The notes under the pieces: generated by a model
Databases searched by the model: none
The model's input: only the letters and a program-made list of their open reading frames with translations
Told to the model about the DNA's origin: nothing
Source: Longimicrobium sp.
GTDB taxonomy: Bacteria > Gemmatimonadota > Gemmatimonadetes > Longimicrobiales > Longimicrobiaceae
NCBI RefSeq assembly: GCF_035474595.1
Contig: NZ_DATIND010000032.1
Location: 1 to 37,855 of the forward strand
Reading direction: 5' to 3'
DNA length: 37,855 bases
Translations under genes and position numbers: made by a program
Shown here: piece by piece, positions 28,055 through 35,686 of the stretch
Layout of the letters: each line of letters opens with the position of its first letter
How positions within the stretch are numbered: the stretch's first letter is position 1

Positions 28055-28978
28055 ATGTCGATTCTCGTGGTTGGCAGTGTCGCCCTCGACACCGTCGAGA
28101 CCCCCTTCGGCCGCGCCGACGAGGCGCTGGGCGGCTCGGCCACCTTCTTCTCCGCCGCCGCCAGCCTCTTCTGCCCCGTGCAGCTGGTGGGCGTGGTGGG
28201 AAGCGACTACCCGGTCCGGGCGCTCGACTTCCTGGCCGAGCGCGGGGTGGACCTGGCCGGGCTGGAGCGCGCCGAGGGCGAGAGCTTCCGCTGGGCGGGG
28301 AAGTACGCGTTCGACCTGAACTCGCGCGAAACGCTGGAAACGCGCCTGGGCGTGTTCGCCGAGTTCCAGCCCAAGATCCCCGCCGAGTTCCGCGACGCCG
28401 AGTGGGTGTTCCTGGGGAACATCGACCCCGAGCTGCAGCTGAACGTGCTGGACCAGGTGGCCGCGCCGAAGTTCGTGGCGTGCGACACCATGAACCTGTG
28501 GATCGACATCAAGCGCGACCGGCTGCTGGACCTGCTGAAGCGCGTGGACCTGCTGCTGGTGAACGACGCCGAGGCGCGCCAGCTCTCGGGCGACTTCAAC
28601 CTGTCGCGCGCGGCGCGGTGGATCCTGGAGCGGGGCCCGCGCTACCTGATCATCAAGAAGGGCGAGCACGGCGCCATCCTCTTCACCCCGCACTCCACCT
28701 TCTTCGCCCCCGGCTTCCCGCTGGAAGAGGTGTTCGACCCCACCGGCGCGGGTGACGCCTTCGCGGGCGGGTTCATGGGGCACCTGGCGCAGTGCGGCCG
28801 CGTGGACGACCACGACCTGCGCCGCGCGGTGATCTACGGCTCCGTCCTCGGCTCGTACGCGGTGGAGCGGTTCTCGGTGGAGCGCTTCAAGGACCTGGCG
28901 ATGGACGAGATCGAGGACCGCGTCCGCTCGTTTCGCGAGATGACCGTGTTCGAGCTGCCGGTGGACGCCGGTGTCTGA
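28055..28978 (+). CDS. PfkB family carbohydrate/nucleoside kinase
   Basis: A 307-residue ribokinase-fold kinase. The N-terminal GGSATFFSAAASLF lies in the first PfkB signature region, and the second signature reads VFDPTGAGDAFAGGFMGHL with the catalytic Asp at residue 234. The anion-hole GAGD is intact. The substrate cannot be fixed from sequence; a sugar or nucleoside is likely. It is 19 bases after argS and overlaps purM by 8 bases, so a purine or ribose-related substrate is suggested by context only. Confidence 0.88.
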   Translation: MSILVVGSVALDTVETPFGRADEALGGSATFFSAAASLFCPVQLVGVVGSDYPVRALDFLAERGVDLAGLERAEGESFRWAGKYAFDLNSRETLETRLGVFAEFQPKIPAEFRDAEWVFLGNIDPELQLNVLDQVAAPKFVACDTMNLWIDIKRDRLLDLLKRVDLLLVNDAEARQLSGDFNLSRAARWILERGPRYLIIKKGEHGAILFTPHSTFFAPGFPLEEVFDPTGAGDAFAGGFMGHLAQCGRVDDHDLRRAVIYGSVLGSYAVERFSVERFKDLAMDEIEDRVRSFREMTVFELPVDAGV

Positions 28979-30014
28979 GACGCCGGCGGGCGGGCTCTCG
29001 TACGCGGCCGCCGGCGTCGACATCGACGCGGCGCAGCGGGCGATGGTGGGGGTCGCGCAGCTGGTGCGCTCCACCGCCACCTCCGACACGCTCTCGGAGC
29101 TGGGCTCCTTCGGCGGGCTGTACCGCGTCCCGCGCGACGCGCGGCAGCCCGTCCTCGTGGCCAGCACCGACGGGGTGGGAACCAAGCTGAAGCTGGCCTT
29201 CCTCACCGGCCGCCACGGCACGGTGGGCGAGGACCTGGTGAACCACTGCGTGAACGACATCCTGGTCCAGGGCGCCCGCCCCCTCTTCTTCCTGGACTAC
29301 GTCGGCCTCGGCCGGCTCCGTCCCGGCGTGGTCGAGGAGCTGGTGGGCGGGATCGCGCGCGGGTGCCGGGCCAACGGCTGCGCGCTGCTGGGCGGCGAGA
29401 CGGCGGAAATGCCGGACTTCTACGCCCCCGGCGAGTACGACCTGGCGGGGACCGTCGTGGGGATGGTGGAGGAGGACCGCGTCATCGACGGCTCCGCCAT
29501 CCGCGCGGGCGACGCGGTCGTCGCGCTCGCCTCGTCCGGGCTGCACACGAACGGCTACTCGCTGGCGCGGAAGGTGGTGTTCGACCGGATGGGGCTCTCC
29601 GTCGACGACCCGTTTCCGGACGAGGACGCGAGCGTGGCCGACGTCCTGCTGCGCGTGCACCGCTCGTACCTGAAGCCGCTCTGGCCGCTGGTCGAGCGCG
29701 GGGAGATCCGCGGGCTGGCGCACATCACCGGCGGCGGGCTGGTGGACAACGTCCCGCGCATCCTGCCGGACGGACTTGATGCGCGCTTCGACCTGTCGTC
29801 GTGGACGGTGCCGCCCGTCTTCCGCGTGCTGCAGCGCCACGGCGCGGTGGACGAGCGGGAGATGTTCCGCGCCTTCAACATGGGCGTGGGGATGGTGGCC
29901 GTGGTCGCCGCGGACCGCGCGGACGCGGTCGTCGCCGAACTGCGCGGGGCGGGGGAGCGGGCCTGGGTCGCGGGGGAGATCGTCCCCGGCGAGGGCCGGA
30001 CGGTGCTCGGATGA
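28971..30014 (+). CDS. purM: Phosphoribosylformylglycinamidine cyclo-ligase
   Basis: A 347-residue AIR synthetase, the fifth step of purine synthesis (FGAM to AIR with ATP). Motifs: VASTDGVGTKLKLA, NDILVQGARPLFFLDY, GCALLGGETAEMPDFY, SSGLHTNGYSLAR, HITGGGLVDNVPRILP and NMGVGM. The start is GTG 28971, overlapping the PfkB gene by 8 bases; this gives the usual SYAAAGVDI N terminus. The stop overlaps the next ATG by 4 bases. Confidence 0.97.
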   Translation: MSETPAGGLSYAAAGVDIDAAQRAMVGVAQLVRSTATSDTLSELGSFGGLYRVPRDARQPVLVASTDGVGTKLKLAFLTGRHGTVGEDLVNHCVNDILVQGARPLFFLDYVGLGRLRPGVVEELVGGIARGCRANGCALLGGETAEMPDFYAPGEYDLAGTVVGMVEEDRVIDGSAIRAGDAVVALASSGLHTNGYSLARKVVFDRMGLSVDDPFPDEDASVADVLLRVHRSYLKPLWPLVERGEIRGLAHITGGGLVDNVPRILPDGLDARFDLSSWTVPPVFRVLQRHGAVDEREMFRAFNMGVGMVAVVAADRADAVVAELRGAGERAWVAGEIVPGEGRTVLG

Positions 30015-30955
30015 TGGGAAGGACGAAGCTCGGGCTGGCCGCGGCCGCGCTGGCGATCGTCCTGACGGCGGAGAGCGCCCGGGCGCAGGTGGGGAGCTGC
30101 GTCGCCCCGTCGATGTTCGGGGGCGCCTGCCCGGCCGTCGCCCAGGCGCTGCACAGCGCGGTGCCGCAGGTGGGGATCGCGGCCGCGGGCGGCAACCCGC
30201 TGCAGGGGACGGCCAGCGTGGCCGGCGTGCGGCTCGGCTTCTTCCCCAGCCTCACCGCGGAGCTGCGCCTGACCGGCGCGCGGATGCGCCTGCCGGACGT
30301 CGGGAGCGCGAACCCGGCCGGGAGCGAGAGCGCGGAGCTGGTGGGCTCGGTGGACGCGGACCTGGCGGTGTCGCTCTCGCGGGGGCTGGCCGGCGGGGTG
30401 GCGGGGCTGGGCGCGGTGGACCTGCTGGCCAGCGTGGGGGTGCTCCCCGGCGGCGGCTCGCGCGAGGGCGCCAGCTTCACCTGGGGCGTGGGCGCGCGCC
30501 TGGGCATCCTGCGCGAGTCCTTCGGCACCCCCGCGGTGAACGTCTCGGCGATGTACCGCCAGGTGAACGGCGTGCAGGTCGGCTCCACCCGCGCGGGCAC
30601 GCCGGGCGAGCTGGACTTCGGCGTGGCCGACGTGAGCGTCCGCGCCACGGTGGCCAGGCGGGTGGCGCGGTTCGGGCTGGTCGGCGGCGCGGGATACGAC
30701 CGCTTCACCGGGCGCGATGCGCGCTTCTCCCTCACCGACGGCAGCGTCTTCCAGACGGTGGAGCAGGACGTGGACGAGGGCCGCTGGTCCCTCTTCGGCA
30801 ACGTCTCGCTTCCGCTGACCGTGGGCGCCGTCACGCTCGAGGGCGGGTGGATGAGCGGCGGCGACGCCATTCCCGGTTATCCGTCGGCCGCGGCCACGTT
30901 CGACCCCGGCTCGGGGACGGTCTTCGGCAGCCTCTCCTTGCGGCTGTCGCTGTAA
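30011..30955 (+). CDS. Predicted secreted outer-membrane beta-barrel protein
   Basis: A 314-residue protein with a signal peptide (MMGRTKLGLAAAALAIVL, cleavage near ARAQ). The rest alternates polar and hydrophobic residues in short strands, such as SVAGVRLGFFPSLTAELRL, GVADVSVRATVARRV and the final GTVFGSLSLRLSL ending in a hydrophobic residue. This is a beta-barrel pattern; no named domain. Two Cys near the mature start (GSC, GAC) may form a disulfide. It is translationally coupled to purM by an ATGA overlap, an unexpected partner for a purine enzyme. A terminator-like hairpin follows. Confidence 0.65.
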   Translation: MMGRTKLGLAAAALAIVLTAESARAQVGSCVAPSMFGGACPAVAQALHSAVPQVGIAAAGGNPLQGTASVAGVRLGFFPSLTAELRLTGARMRLPDVGSANPAGSESAELVGSVDADLAVSLSRGLAGGVAGLGAVDLLASVGVLPGGGSREGASFTWGVGARLGILRESFGTPAVNVSAMYRQVNGVQVGSTRAGTPGELDFGVADVSVRATVARRVARFGLVGGAGYDRFTGRDARFSLTDGSVFQTVEQDVDEGRWSLFGNVSLPLTVGAVTLEGGWMSGGDAIPGYPSAAATFDPGSGTVFGSLSLRLSL

Positions 30956-30984
30956 CCCGTTCGGGTAGATGGAGATGCGACGCG

Positions 30985-31017
30985 GCGGGCGAGGGGCGAC
31001 CTTCGCCCGCGCGTTTT
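30985..31017 (+). terminator. Terminator-like hairpin after the barrel-protein gene
   Basis: GCGGGCGAG (30985-30993) pairs with TTCGCCCGC (31002-31010) using one G-T pair, around an 8-base loop, followed by GCGTTTT. Confidence 0.55.
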
Positions 31018-31072
31018 CGGAGTCCGTAACCGGAAGGCATCATACCGGATTCGGAGATTGATCGTGCAATCC

Positions 31073-31192
31073 GACAGCACACGTGCGACCTCGCCTATAG
31101 ATCCTTCGGCCTGCAACCGCGCGTGTGGGGGCAACGACGGCGTGGTCGGCCTCAGGATGACGTCTCTCTGTGCGTTTGGAATGCACAGGTGA
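31073..31192 (+). repeat. Family-2 dispersed element, diverged copy
   Basis: Contains CACACGTGCGACCTCGCC, GATCCTTCGGCCTGCAA and GGTCGGCCTCAGGATGACGTC in the same order as the 128-bp copies. It then continues into CTCTGTGCGTTTGGAATGC, the flank also seen (reverse complement) near 2660-2690 and 22452-22470. Confidence 0.7.
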
Positions 31193-31206
31193 TTGCTAGA
31201 TCCGAT

Positions 31207-31268
31207 ATCACACGGAGGAAACGGAGGGAACGGAGATACAGAGCAGTTCTCCGTTTCCTCCGTGTGAT
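31207..31268. repeat. Perfect 20-bp inverted repeat
   Basis: Left arm 31207-31226 (ATCACACGGAGG, then AAACGGAG) and right arm 31249-31268 (CTCCGTTTCC, then TCCGTGTGAT) are exact reverse complements around a 22-base loop that itself contains AACGGAG. A related CGGAGG/AACGGAG stretch occurs at 9788-9816. No T-tract follows. Confidence 0.85.
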
Positions 31269-31300
31269 ACGAAAATCCGGAGAAGGATCGGTACATCCTG

Positions 31301-31428
31301 CCGACTCACGTGCTGCCGCGCCCACAGATCCTTCGGCCTGCAAAGGGTTGGGATGATGCGAGTTGCGGTGTGGCCGGCCTCAGGATGACGTCGGGCGGGT
31401 GCAGTGCGGATGCAGAAGCCGATCTCCC
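31301..31428 (+). repeat. 128-bp family-2 dispersed element, copy 2
   Basis: Matches 22651-22778 across its length: CGACTCACGTGC, CCCACAGATCCTTCGGCCTG, GATGCGAGTTG, GGTGTGGCCGGCCTCAGGAT and GAAGCCGATCTCCC. It ends 18 bases before ribD. Confidence 0.8.
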
Positions 31429-31446
31429 CGGTTTGGTACGAGAATC

Positions 31447-32541
31447 ATGAGTGAGCGTCCCGAGGACCGCGAATGGATGCGCCGCGCGCTGGCCCTGGCG
31501 CCGCGTGGGTGGGGCCGCACCGCGCCCAACCCGATGGTCGGCTGCGTCCTGGTCCGCGACGGCGCCGTCGTCGGCGAGGGATGGCACACGGAGTACGGCC
31601 AGCCGCACGCCGAGGTCGAGGCGCTGCGCGCGGCGGGCGATGCGGCCCGCGGCGCGACGGCCTACGTGACGCTTGAGCCCTGCTCGCACTTCGGGAAGAC
31701 GCCGCCGTGCACCGACGGCCTGCTCGCCGCCGGGGTGCGGCGCGTCGTGTTCGCGGCGCACGATCCCAACCCGAAGGCGTCCGGCGGCGGCGAGGTGCTG
31801 CGCGCGGCGGGGATCGACGTCACCGGCGGCGTGGAGGAGCAGGCGGCGCGCGACCAGAACGCCGTCTTCTTCCACGCGCACTCGGCGGCGGGGGATGCGC
31901 GGCCGTTCGTCGCGCTGAAGCTGGCGCTGTCGCTGGATGCGCGCATCGCCGACCGCGACGGACGCTCGGTGTGGATCACGGGCGAGGAGGCGCGGGTGGA
32001 GACGCATCGCCTGCGCGCGGGGTTCGACGCGGTCGCGGTCGGCGTCGGCACCGTGCTGGCCGACGATCCGCTGCTGACGGCGCGCGGCTCCGTCATCCCC
32101 CGCATCCCCCCCGCCCGCGTGGTGCTGGACCGCGCGCTGCGGCTGCCGGTCGATTCCAATCTCGTCCGCACGGCGCACGAGGTGCCGGTCATCGCCATCG
32201 CGAGGGCGGATGCGCCGAAGGAGCGGCAGCGGGCGCTGGAGGGGGCCGGCGTGCGCGTCCTGACGTCCGGCGACGGCGTCGAACGGACGCTCGAAACGTT
32301 GCGGGAGGCGGGGATTCGGTCCATGTTCGTGGAAGGCGGCGCCGAAATCGCGGGATCGCTGCTGCGCGCGGGGCTCGTGGACCGGCTCCACCTCTTCTAC
32401 GCGCCGGTCTTCCTGGGCCCCGACGGGCTGAGCCCCTTCGCCGCGCTGGAGAGCCCGGCGATCACGGAGGCGCCGCGCTGGAGGCGGGTGGAGACGGAGA
32501 GCTTCGGCGCCGACACGCTGGTCACGCTCGCACGGGAGTAG
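31447..32541 (+). CDS. ribD: Bifunctional riboflavin deaminase/reductase
   Basis: A 364-residue enzyme for the second and third steps of riboflavin synthesis: deamination of the pyrimidine, then NADPH reduction of the ribosyl group. The deaminase domain (about 1-145) has zinc ligands His54 and catalytic Glu56 in HAEVEAL, Cys79 in EPCSHFGKTPPC and Cys88. The reductase domain (about 150-360) has LKLALSLDARIAD and FVEGGAEIAGSLL. It is the first gene of the riboflavin operon and directly follows a repeat element. The ribosome site is weak. Confidence 0.96.
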   Translation: MSERPEDREWMRRALALAPRGWGRTAPNPMVGCVLVRDGAVVGEGWHTEYGQPHAEVEALRAAGDAARGATAYVTLEPCSHFGKTPPCTDGLLAAGVRRVVFAAHDPNPKASGGGEVLRAAGIDVTGGVEEQAARDQNAVFFHAHSAAGDARPFVALKLALSLDARIADRDGRSVWITGEEARVETHRLRAGFDAVAVGVGTVLADDPLLTARGSVIPRIPPARVVLDRALRLPVDSNLVRTAHEVPVIAIARADAPKERQRALEGAGVRVLTSGDGVERTLETLREAGIRSMFVEGGAEIAGSLLRAGLVDRLHLFYAPVFLGPDGLSPFAALESPAITEAPRWRRVETESFGADTLVTLARE

Positions 32542-32543
32542 GG

Positions 32544-33197
32544 GTGTTCACGGGGATCGTGGTAGAGGTCGGCACCATCCAGGACGTGCGCGAGGAAGGC
32601 AACGGCGTCGTCTGCACCATTTCCTGCCAGGCGGTGCTGGACGGGCTGGGGCTGGGCGACAGCGTGGCCATCGACGGCGCCTGCCTGACGGTGACGTCGA
32701 TCCTGGACCACGCCTTCACCGTGCAGGCGGTGGGGACCACGCTGGGACGGACGACGTTCGGGGGATTCGAGGCCGGGCGGCGGGTGAACCTGGAGCGCGC
32801 GCTCTCGCTCGGCCAGCGCCTCGGCGGGCACATCGTGCAGGGCCACGTGGACGGATTGGGAGAGGTGATCTCCATCCGCCGCGAGGAAGAGCTGGTGCTG
32901 ATCGACTTCCGCATGCCCGCGGACGTGGCGTCGGTCACGGTGCTGCACGGCTCCATCACGCTGAACGGCATCTCGCTCACGGTGAACGCGCTCCCGGCGC
33001 CCGACGTCTGCCAGGTGTCCATCATCCCCTTCACCTGGGAGCACACGAATCTCGCGGAGCTGAGCGAGGGCGACGCGGTGAACCTGGAGGGCGACACCAT
33101 CGGCAAGTACGTGCGCCACCTGCTGGGGATGCCGGCCGCGCAGTCCATCGGCGGCGCGGCCGAGCCGGAGCACGTGATGAAGGCGTGGGGGTACTGA
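32544..33197 (+). CDS. ribE: Riboflavin synthase, alpha subunit
   Basis: A 217-residue enzyme that dismutates two 6,7-dimethyl-8-ribityllumazine molecules to riboflavin. Two lumazine-binding repeats are visible: the first begins FTGIVVEVG and contains GDSVAIDGACLTV, the second contains GGHIVQGHVDG and GSITLNGISLTV. The start is GTG 32544, two bases after the ribD stop, with GGGAG upstream; this gives the conserved M-F-T-G-I-V N terminus. A short C-terminal tail after KYVRHLLG is slightly longer than usual. Confidence 0.96.
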   Translation: MFTGIVVEVGTIQDVREEGNGVVCTISCQAVLDGLGLGDSVAIDGACLTVTSILDHAFTVQAVGTTLGRTTFGGFEAGRRVNLERALSLGQRLGGHIVQGHVDGLGEVISIRREEELVLIDFRMPADVASVTVLHGSITLNGISLTVNALPAPDVCQVSIIPFTWEHTNLAELSEGDAVNLEGDTIGKYVRHLLGMPAAQSIGGAAEPEHVMKAWGY

Positions 33198-33199
33198 AA

Positions 33200-33306
33200 A
33201 GAAGTGCTAAGTGCTAAGTGCTAAGTGCCAAGTGCCAAGTGCTAAGTGCTGCGGTTGAAGTCCGCGAAGGCGGACTGCGTGCCGTTGTAGCCGCGAGTTT
33301 ACTCGC
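33200..33306. repeat. AGTGCTA/AGTGCCA heptamers plus two small palindromes, inside the rib operon
   Basis: About six AGTGCTA or AGTGCCA heptamers run from 33206 to 33250. They are followed by AGTCCGC-GAAG-GCGGACT (33259-33276), a perfect stem with a GAAG loop, and GCGAGT-TT-ACTCGC (33293-33306). The block sits between ribE and ribBA. A short open frame across it is not supported as a gene. Confidence 0.75.
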
Positions 33307-33428
33307 ATTTTCGTCGGTAACACTCGCATTTTTGCCGGAAATCGCGCCGTTGGTCGGATTCGGCGGGTTGATCGTACCTGCACTGATCGAGCGTATCGGC
33401 GGTTCGAGCGTATAGAAGGAGGGAGACG

Positions 33429-34667
33429 ATGCCGTTCGACACGGTCGAGGCCGCGATCGAGGACATCCGGAACGGGAAGATGGTGATCGTGGCCGACGAC
33501 GAGAACCGCGAGAACGAGGGCGACCTCGTCTGCGCCGCGGAGCTCGTGACGCCGGAGATCATCAACTTCATGGCCACGCACGCGCGCGGCCTGATCTGCC
33601 TGGCGCTGACCGCGGAGCGCGCGGACGAGCTGGACCTGCGCCTGATGACCGACCACAACACCGAGGCGCTGGGCACCGCCTTCACCGTGTCGGTGGACGC
33701 GGCGCACCGCTTCGGCGTGACCACGGGGATCAGCGCCAGCGACCGCGCCACCACCATCCGCGTGGCCATGGACCCGGCCAGCGTCCCCGGCGACCTGCGC
33801 CGCCCGGGCCACGTCTTTCCGCTGCGCGCGCGCCCCGGCGGCGTGCTGCGGCGCGTGGGGCAGACCGAGGCCTCGGTGGACCTCGCCCGCCTGGCGGGGC
33901 TGAAGCCCGGCGGCGTGATCTGCGAGATCATGAACGAGGACGGCACCATGGCGCGCCGGCCGCAGCTGGAGGAGTTCGCGGCCCGTTACGGCATCCGCTT
34001 CATCACTGTGGCCCAGATCGTCGCGTACCGCCTGCAGCGCGAGCGGCTGGTGCGGCGCGCGGCCGAGGCCATCATCCCCACCCCGTCGGGCGAGTGGCGC
34101 ATCATCGCCTACCACAACGACGTGGACCAGTTCGAGCACGTGGCGATGGTGAAGGGCGAGGTGGAGGGGGTGGACGGCGTGCTGGTGCGCATGCACAGCG
34201 AGTGCCTGACCGGCGACGTGTTCCACTCGCTGCGCTGCGACTGCGGCGAGCAGCTGGACGCCGCCATGCGCAAGATCGACGAGGAGGGGCGCGGCGCCAT
34301 CGTCTACCTGCGCCAGGAGGGGCGGGGGATCGGGCTGGTGAACAAGCTGCGCGCCTACAACCTGCAGGACCAGGGGATGGACACGGTGGAGGCCAACGAG
34401 AAGCTGGGCTTCCGCCCCGACCTGCGCGACTACGGAATCGGCGCGCAGATCCTGCTGGACCTGGGGCTCCGGAACATCCGCATCCTGACCAACAACCCCA
34501 AGAAGATCGTGGGGATCGACGGATACGGCCTGTCGGTGCTGGAGCAGGTGCCGCTCGGCGTGAAGCCGAACCCGCACAACAGCGGCTACCTGCGCGCCAA
34601 GCGCGACAAGATGGGCCACCTCTTCCCGGTGGACGGGGAGGAGCAGCTGGACGAGCAGGCGGCATGA
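33429..34667 (+). CDS. ribBA: Bifunctional DHBP synthase / GTP cyclohydrolase II
   Basis: A 412-residue fusion. The N-terminal DHBP synthase (about 1-200) makes dihydroxybutanone phosphate from ribulose 5-phosphate; it shows [23 protein letters not shown] and [13 protein letters not shown]. The usual R-x-G-H-T-E-A metal-binding motif reads [12 protein letters not shown] here, with Gln where most family members have the ligand His. The C-terminal GTP cyclohydrolase II (about 205-400) has [10 protein letters not shown] and [10 protein letters not shown] zinc Cys residues, and RQEGRGIGL and GYGL, all intact. AAGGAGGG lies six bases before the ATG, the strongest ribosome site in the operon. The His-to-Gln change may lower or abolish the first activity, or be a lineage variant. 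Confidence 0.95.
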   Translation: MPFDTVEAAIEDIRNGKMVIVADDENRENEGDLVCAAELVTPEIINFMATHARGLICLALTAERADELDLRLMTDHNTEALGTAFTVSVDAAHRFGVTTGISASDRATTIRVAMDPASVPGDLRRPGHVFPLRARPGGVLRRVGQTEASVDLARLAGLKPGGVICEIMNEDGTMARRPQLEEFAARYGIRFITVAQIVAYRLQRERLVRRAAEAIIPTPSGEWRIIAYHNDVDQFEHVAMVKGEVEGVDGVLVRMHSECLTGDVFHSLRCDCGEQLDAAMRKIDEEGRGAIVYLRQEGRGIGLVNKLRAYNLQDQGMDTVEANEKLGFRPDLRDYGIGAQILLDLGLRNIRILTNNPKKIVGIDGYGLSVLEQVPLGVKPNPHNSGYLRAKRDKMGHLFPVDGEEQLDEQAA

Positions 34668-34672
34668 ACAGA

Positions 34673-34760
34673 AGTGCGTGAGTGCGGAAGTGCGGAAGTG
34701 CGCTGGCTCCGCTCGAATCCGACGCACTCACGCACTCACGCACTCACGCACTCACGCACT
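34673..34760. repeat. Octamer arrays forming an inverted repeat between ribBA and ribH
   Basis: The left arm carries AGTGCGTGAGTGCG (34673-34686) followed by AGTGCGGA-type units. The right arm has about four GCACTCAC octamers ending CGCACTCACGCACT (34747-34760), which exactly complements the left end. The message could fold here into a long hairpin that ends 9 bases before the ribH start. Confidence 0.85.
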
Positions 34761-34769
34761 TTCTTTCCG

Positions 34770-35252
34770 ATGATCGAGCACGCGGGGCACTTCCGGGGTG
34801 ACGGGCGGCGGTTCGGGATCGTCGTGGCCCGCTTCAACGACTTCATCACGCGGCCGCTGCTGGCGGGCGCGCGCGACTGCCTGCTGCGCCACGGCGTGGC
34901 GGACGACAACATCGAGGCGGCCTGGGTGCCCGGGGCGTGGGAGATCCCGGGGACGCTCGCCGTCCTCGCCGCCAGCGGGCGCTTCGACGCGCTGATCGCG
35001 CTGGGATGCGTGATCCGCGGGGCCACGCCGCACTTCGACTACGTGGCCGGGCACGCCGCCAGCGGCACCGCCGCGGTCGCCGCGGCCCACGACCTGCCGG
35101 TGATCTTCGGCGTGCTCACGACGGACACGATCGAGCAGGCCATCGAGCGCGCCGGCACCAAGGCCGGGAACAAGGGGTGGGACAGCGCCCTTGCCGCGCT
35201 GGAGATGGCCGACCTGTACGCCACGCTGAAGAACGGGGAGAAGGCCGGGTGA
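34770..35252 (+). CDS. ribH: 6,7-dimethyl-8-ribityllumazine synthase
   Basis: A 160-residue enzyme that joins the pyrimidine diamine and dihydroxybutanone phosphate. Motifs: [43 protein letters not shown] (the catalytic His precedes FDY) and [22 protein letters not shown]. The start at ATG 34770 gives the family N terminus. A frame extension upstream is only repeat DNA. No good ribosome site is seen, and the hairpin-forming repeat immediately upstream may affect translation. The stop overlaps nusB by 4 bases. Confidence 0.96.
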   Translation: MIEHAGHFRGDGRRFGIVVARFNDFITRPLLAGARDCLLRHGVADDNIEAAWVPGAWEIPGTLAVLAASGRFDALIALGCVIRGATPHFDYVAGHAASGTAAVAAAHDLPVIFGVLTTDTIEQAIERAGTKAGNKGWDSALAALEMADLYATLKNGEKAG

Positions 35253-35686
35253 GAAGCCGCAGCAAGGCCCGAGGGTGGGCGCTCCAGGGGCTCTACGCGT
35301 GGGAGAGCCGCGGCGGGCAGCCCGAAGACGCGATGCGCATCCTGCAGACGCTCTTCTCCACCCTGCGCGTGTCGCCGGCCAACCGGCCGTACGCCGAGGT
35401 GCTGGTCCGCCTGGTGGCCACCAACCTGGAGCGCATCGACGCGCTGGTGCTGGAGGCGCTCACCAACTGGCGGATGGAGCGCCTGGCGGCCATCGACCGC
35501 AACGTGCTGCGCCTGGGCGTGGCCGAGATGCTGTTCGTGGACGACGTGGCGCCCCGCATCACCATCCGCGAGATGGTGCAGCTGGCGGAGAAGTACGGGA
35601 CCCACGACAGCCCGCGCTTCGTGAACGGCGTGCTCGACGCGGTGATGCGCCGGGTCGCGCCGGAAGGGGCCGCGCCGGCGCGGTGA
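35249..35686 (+). CDS. nusB: Transcription antitermination factor NusB
   Basis: A 145-residue all-helical RNA-binding protein that acts with NusE (S10) in rRNA antitermination. Seen are the Arg-rich N terminus ([18 protein letters not shown]), the [23 protein letters not shown] region, and the C-terminal signature [15 protein letters not shown] then [13 protein letters not shown]. Start GTG 35249 overlaps the ribH stop. The ribH-nusB order is widespread in bacteria. Confidence 0.95.
   Translation: MRSRSKARGWALQGLYAWESRGGQPEDAMRILQTLFSTLRVSPANRPYAEVLVRLVATNLERIDALVLEALTNWRMERLAAIDRNVLRLGVAEMLFVDDVAPRITIREMVQLAEKYGTHDSPRFVNGVLDAVMRRVAPEGAAPAR

Larger units (their letters stand above)
30956..31446. 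other. Gene-free region before ribD with terminator, repeats and long hairpin
   Basis: Contains a terminator-like hairpin (30985-31017), two family-2 repeat copies (31073-31192 and 31301-31428) and a perfect 20-bp inverted repeat (31207-31268). The second copy ends only 18 bases before the ribD ATG, so the ribD promoter must lie in or before repeat DNA. No FMN riboswitch core was found. Confidence 0.7.

Noticed and set aside
30956-31446. Possible FMN riboswitch upstream of ribD
   Set aside because: The conserved RFN core (AGGGGCAGGGTGAAATTCC-like) is not seen here or before ribBA or ribH; the space is repeat DNA.
33218-33415. A 65-codon plus-strand frame between ribE and ribBA
   Set aside because: Its 5' part is the heptamer array and its middle is two small palindromes. 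No homology recognised; an accidental frame.
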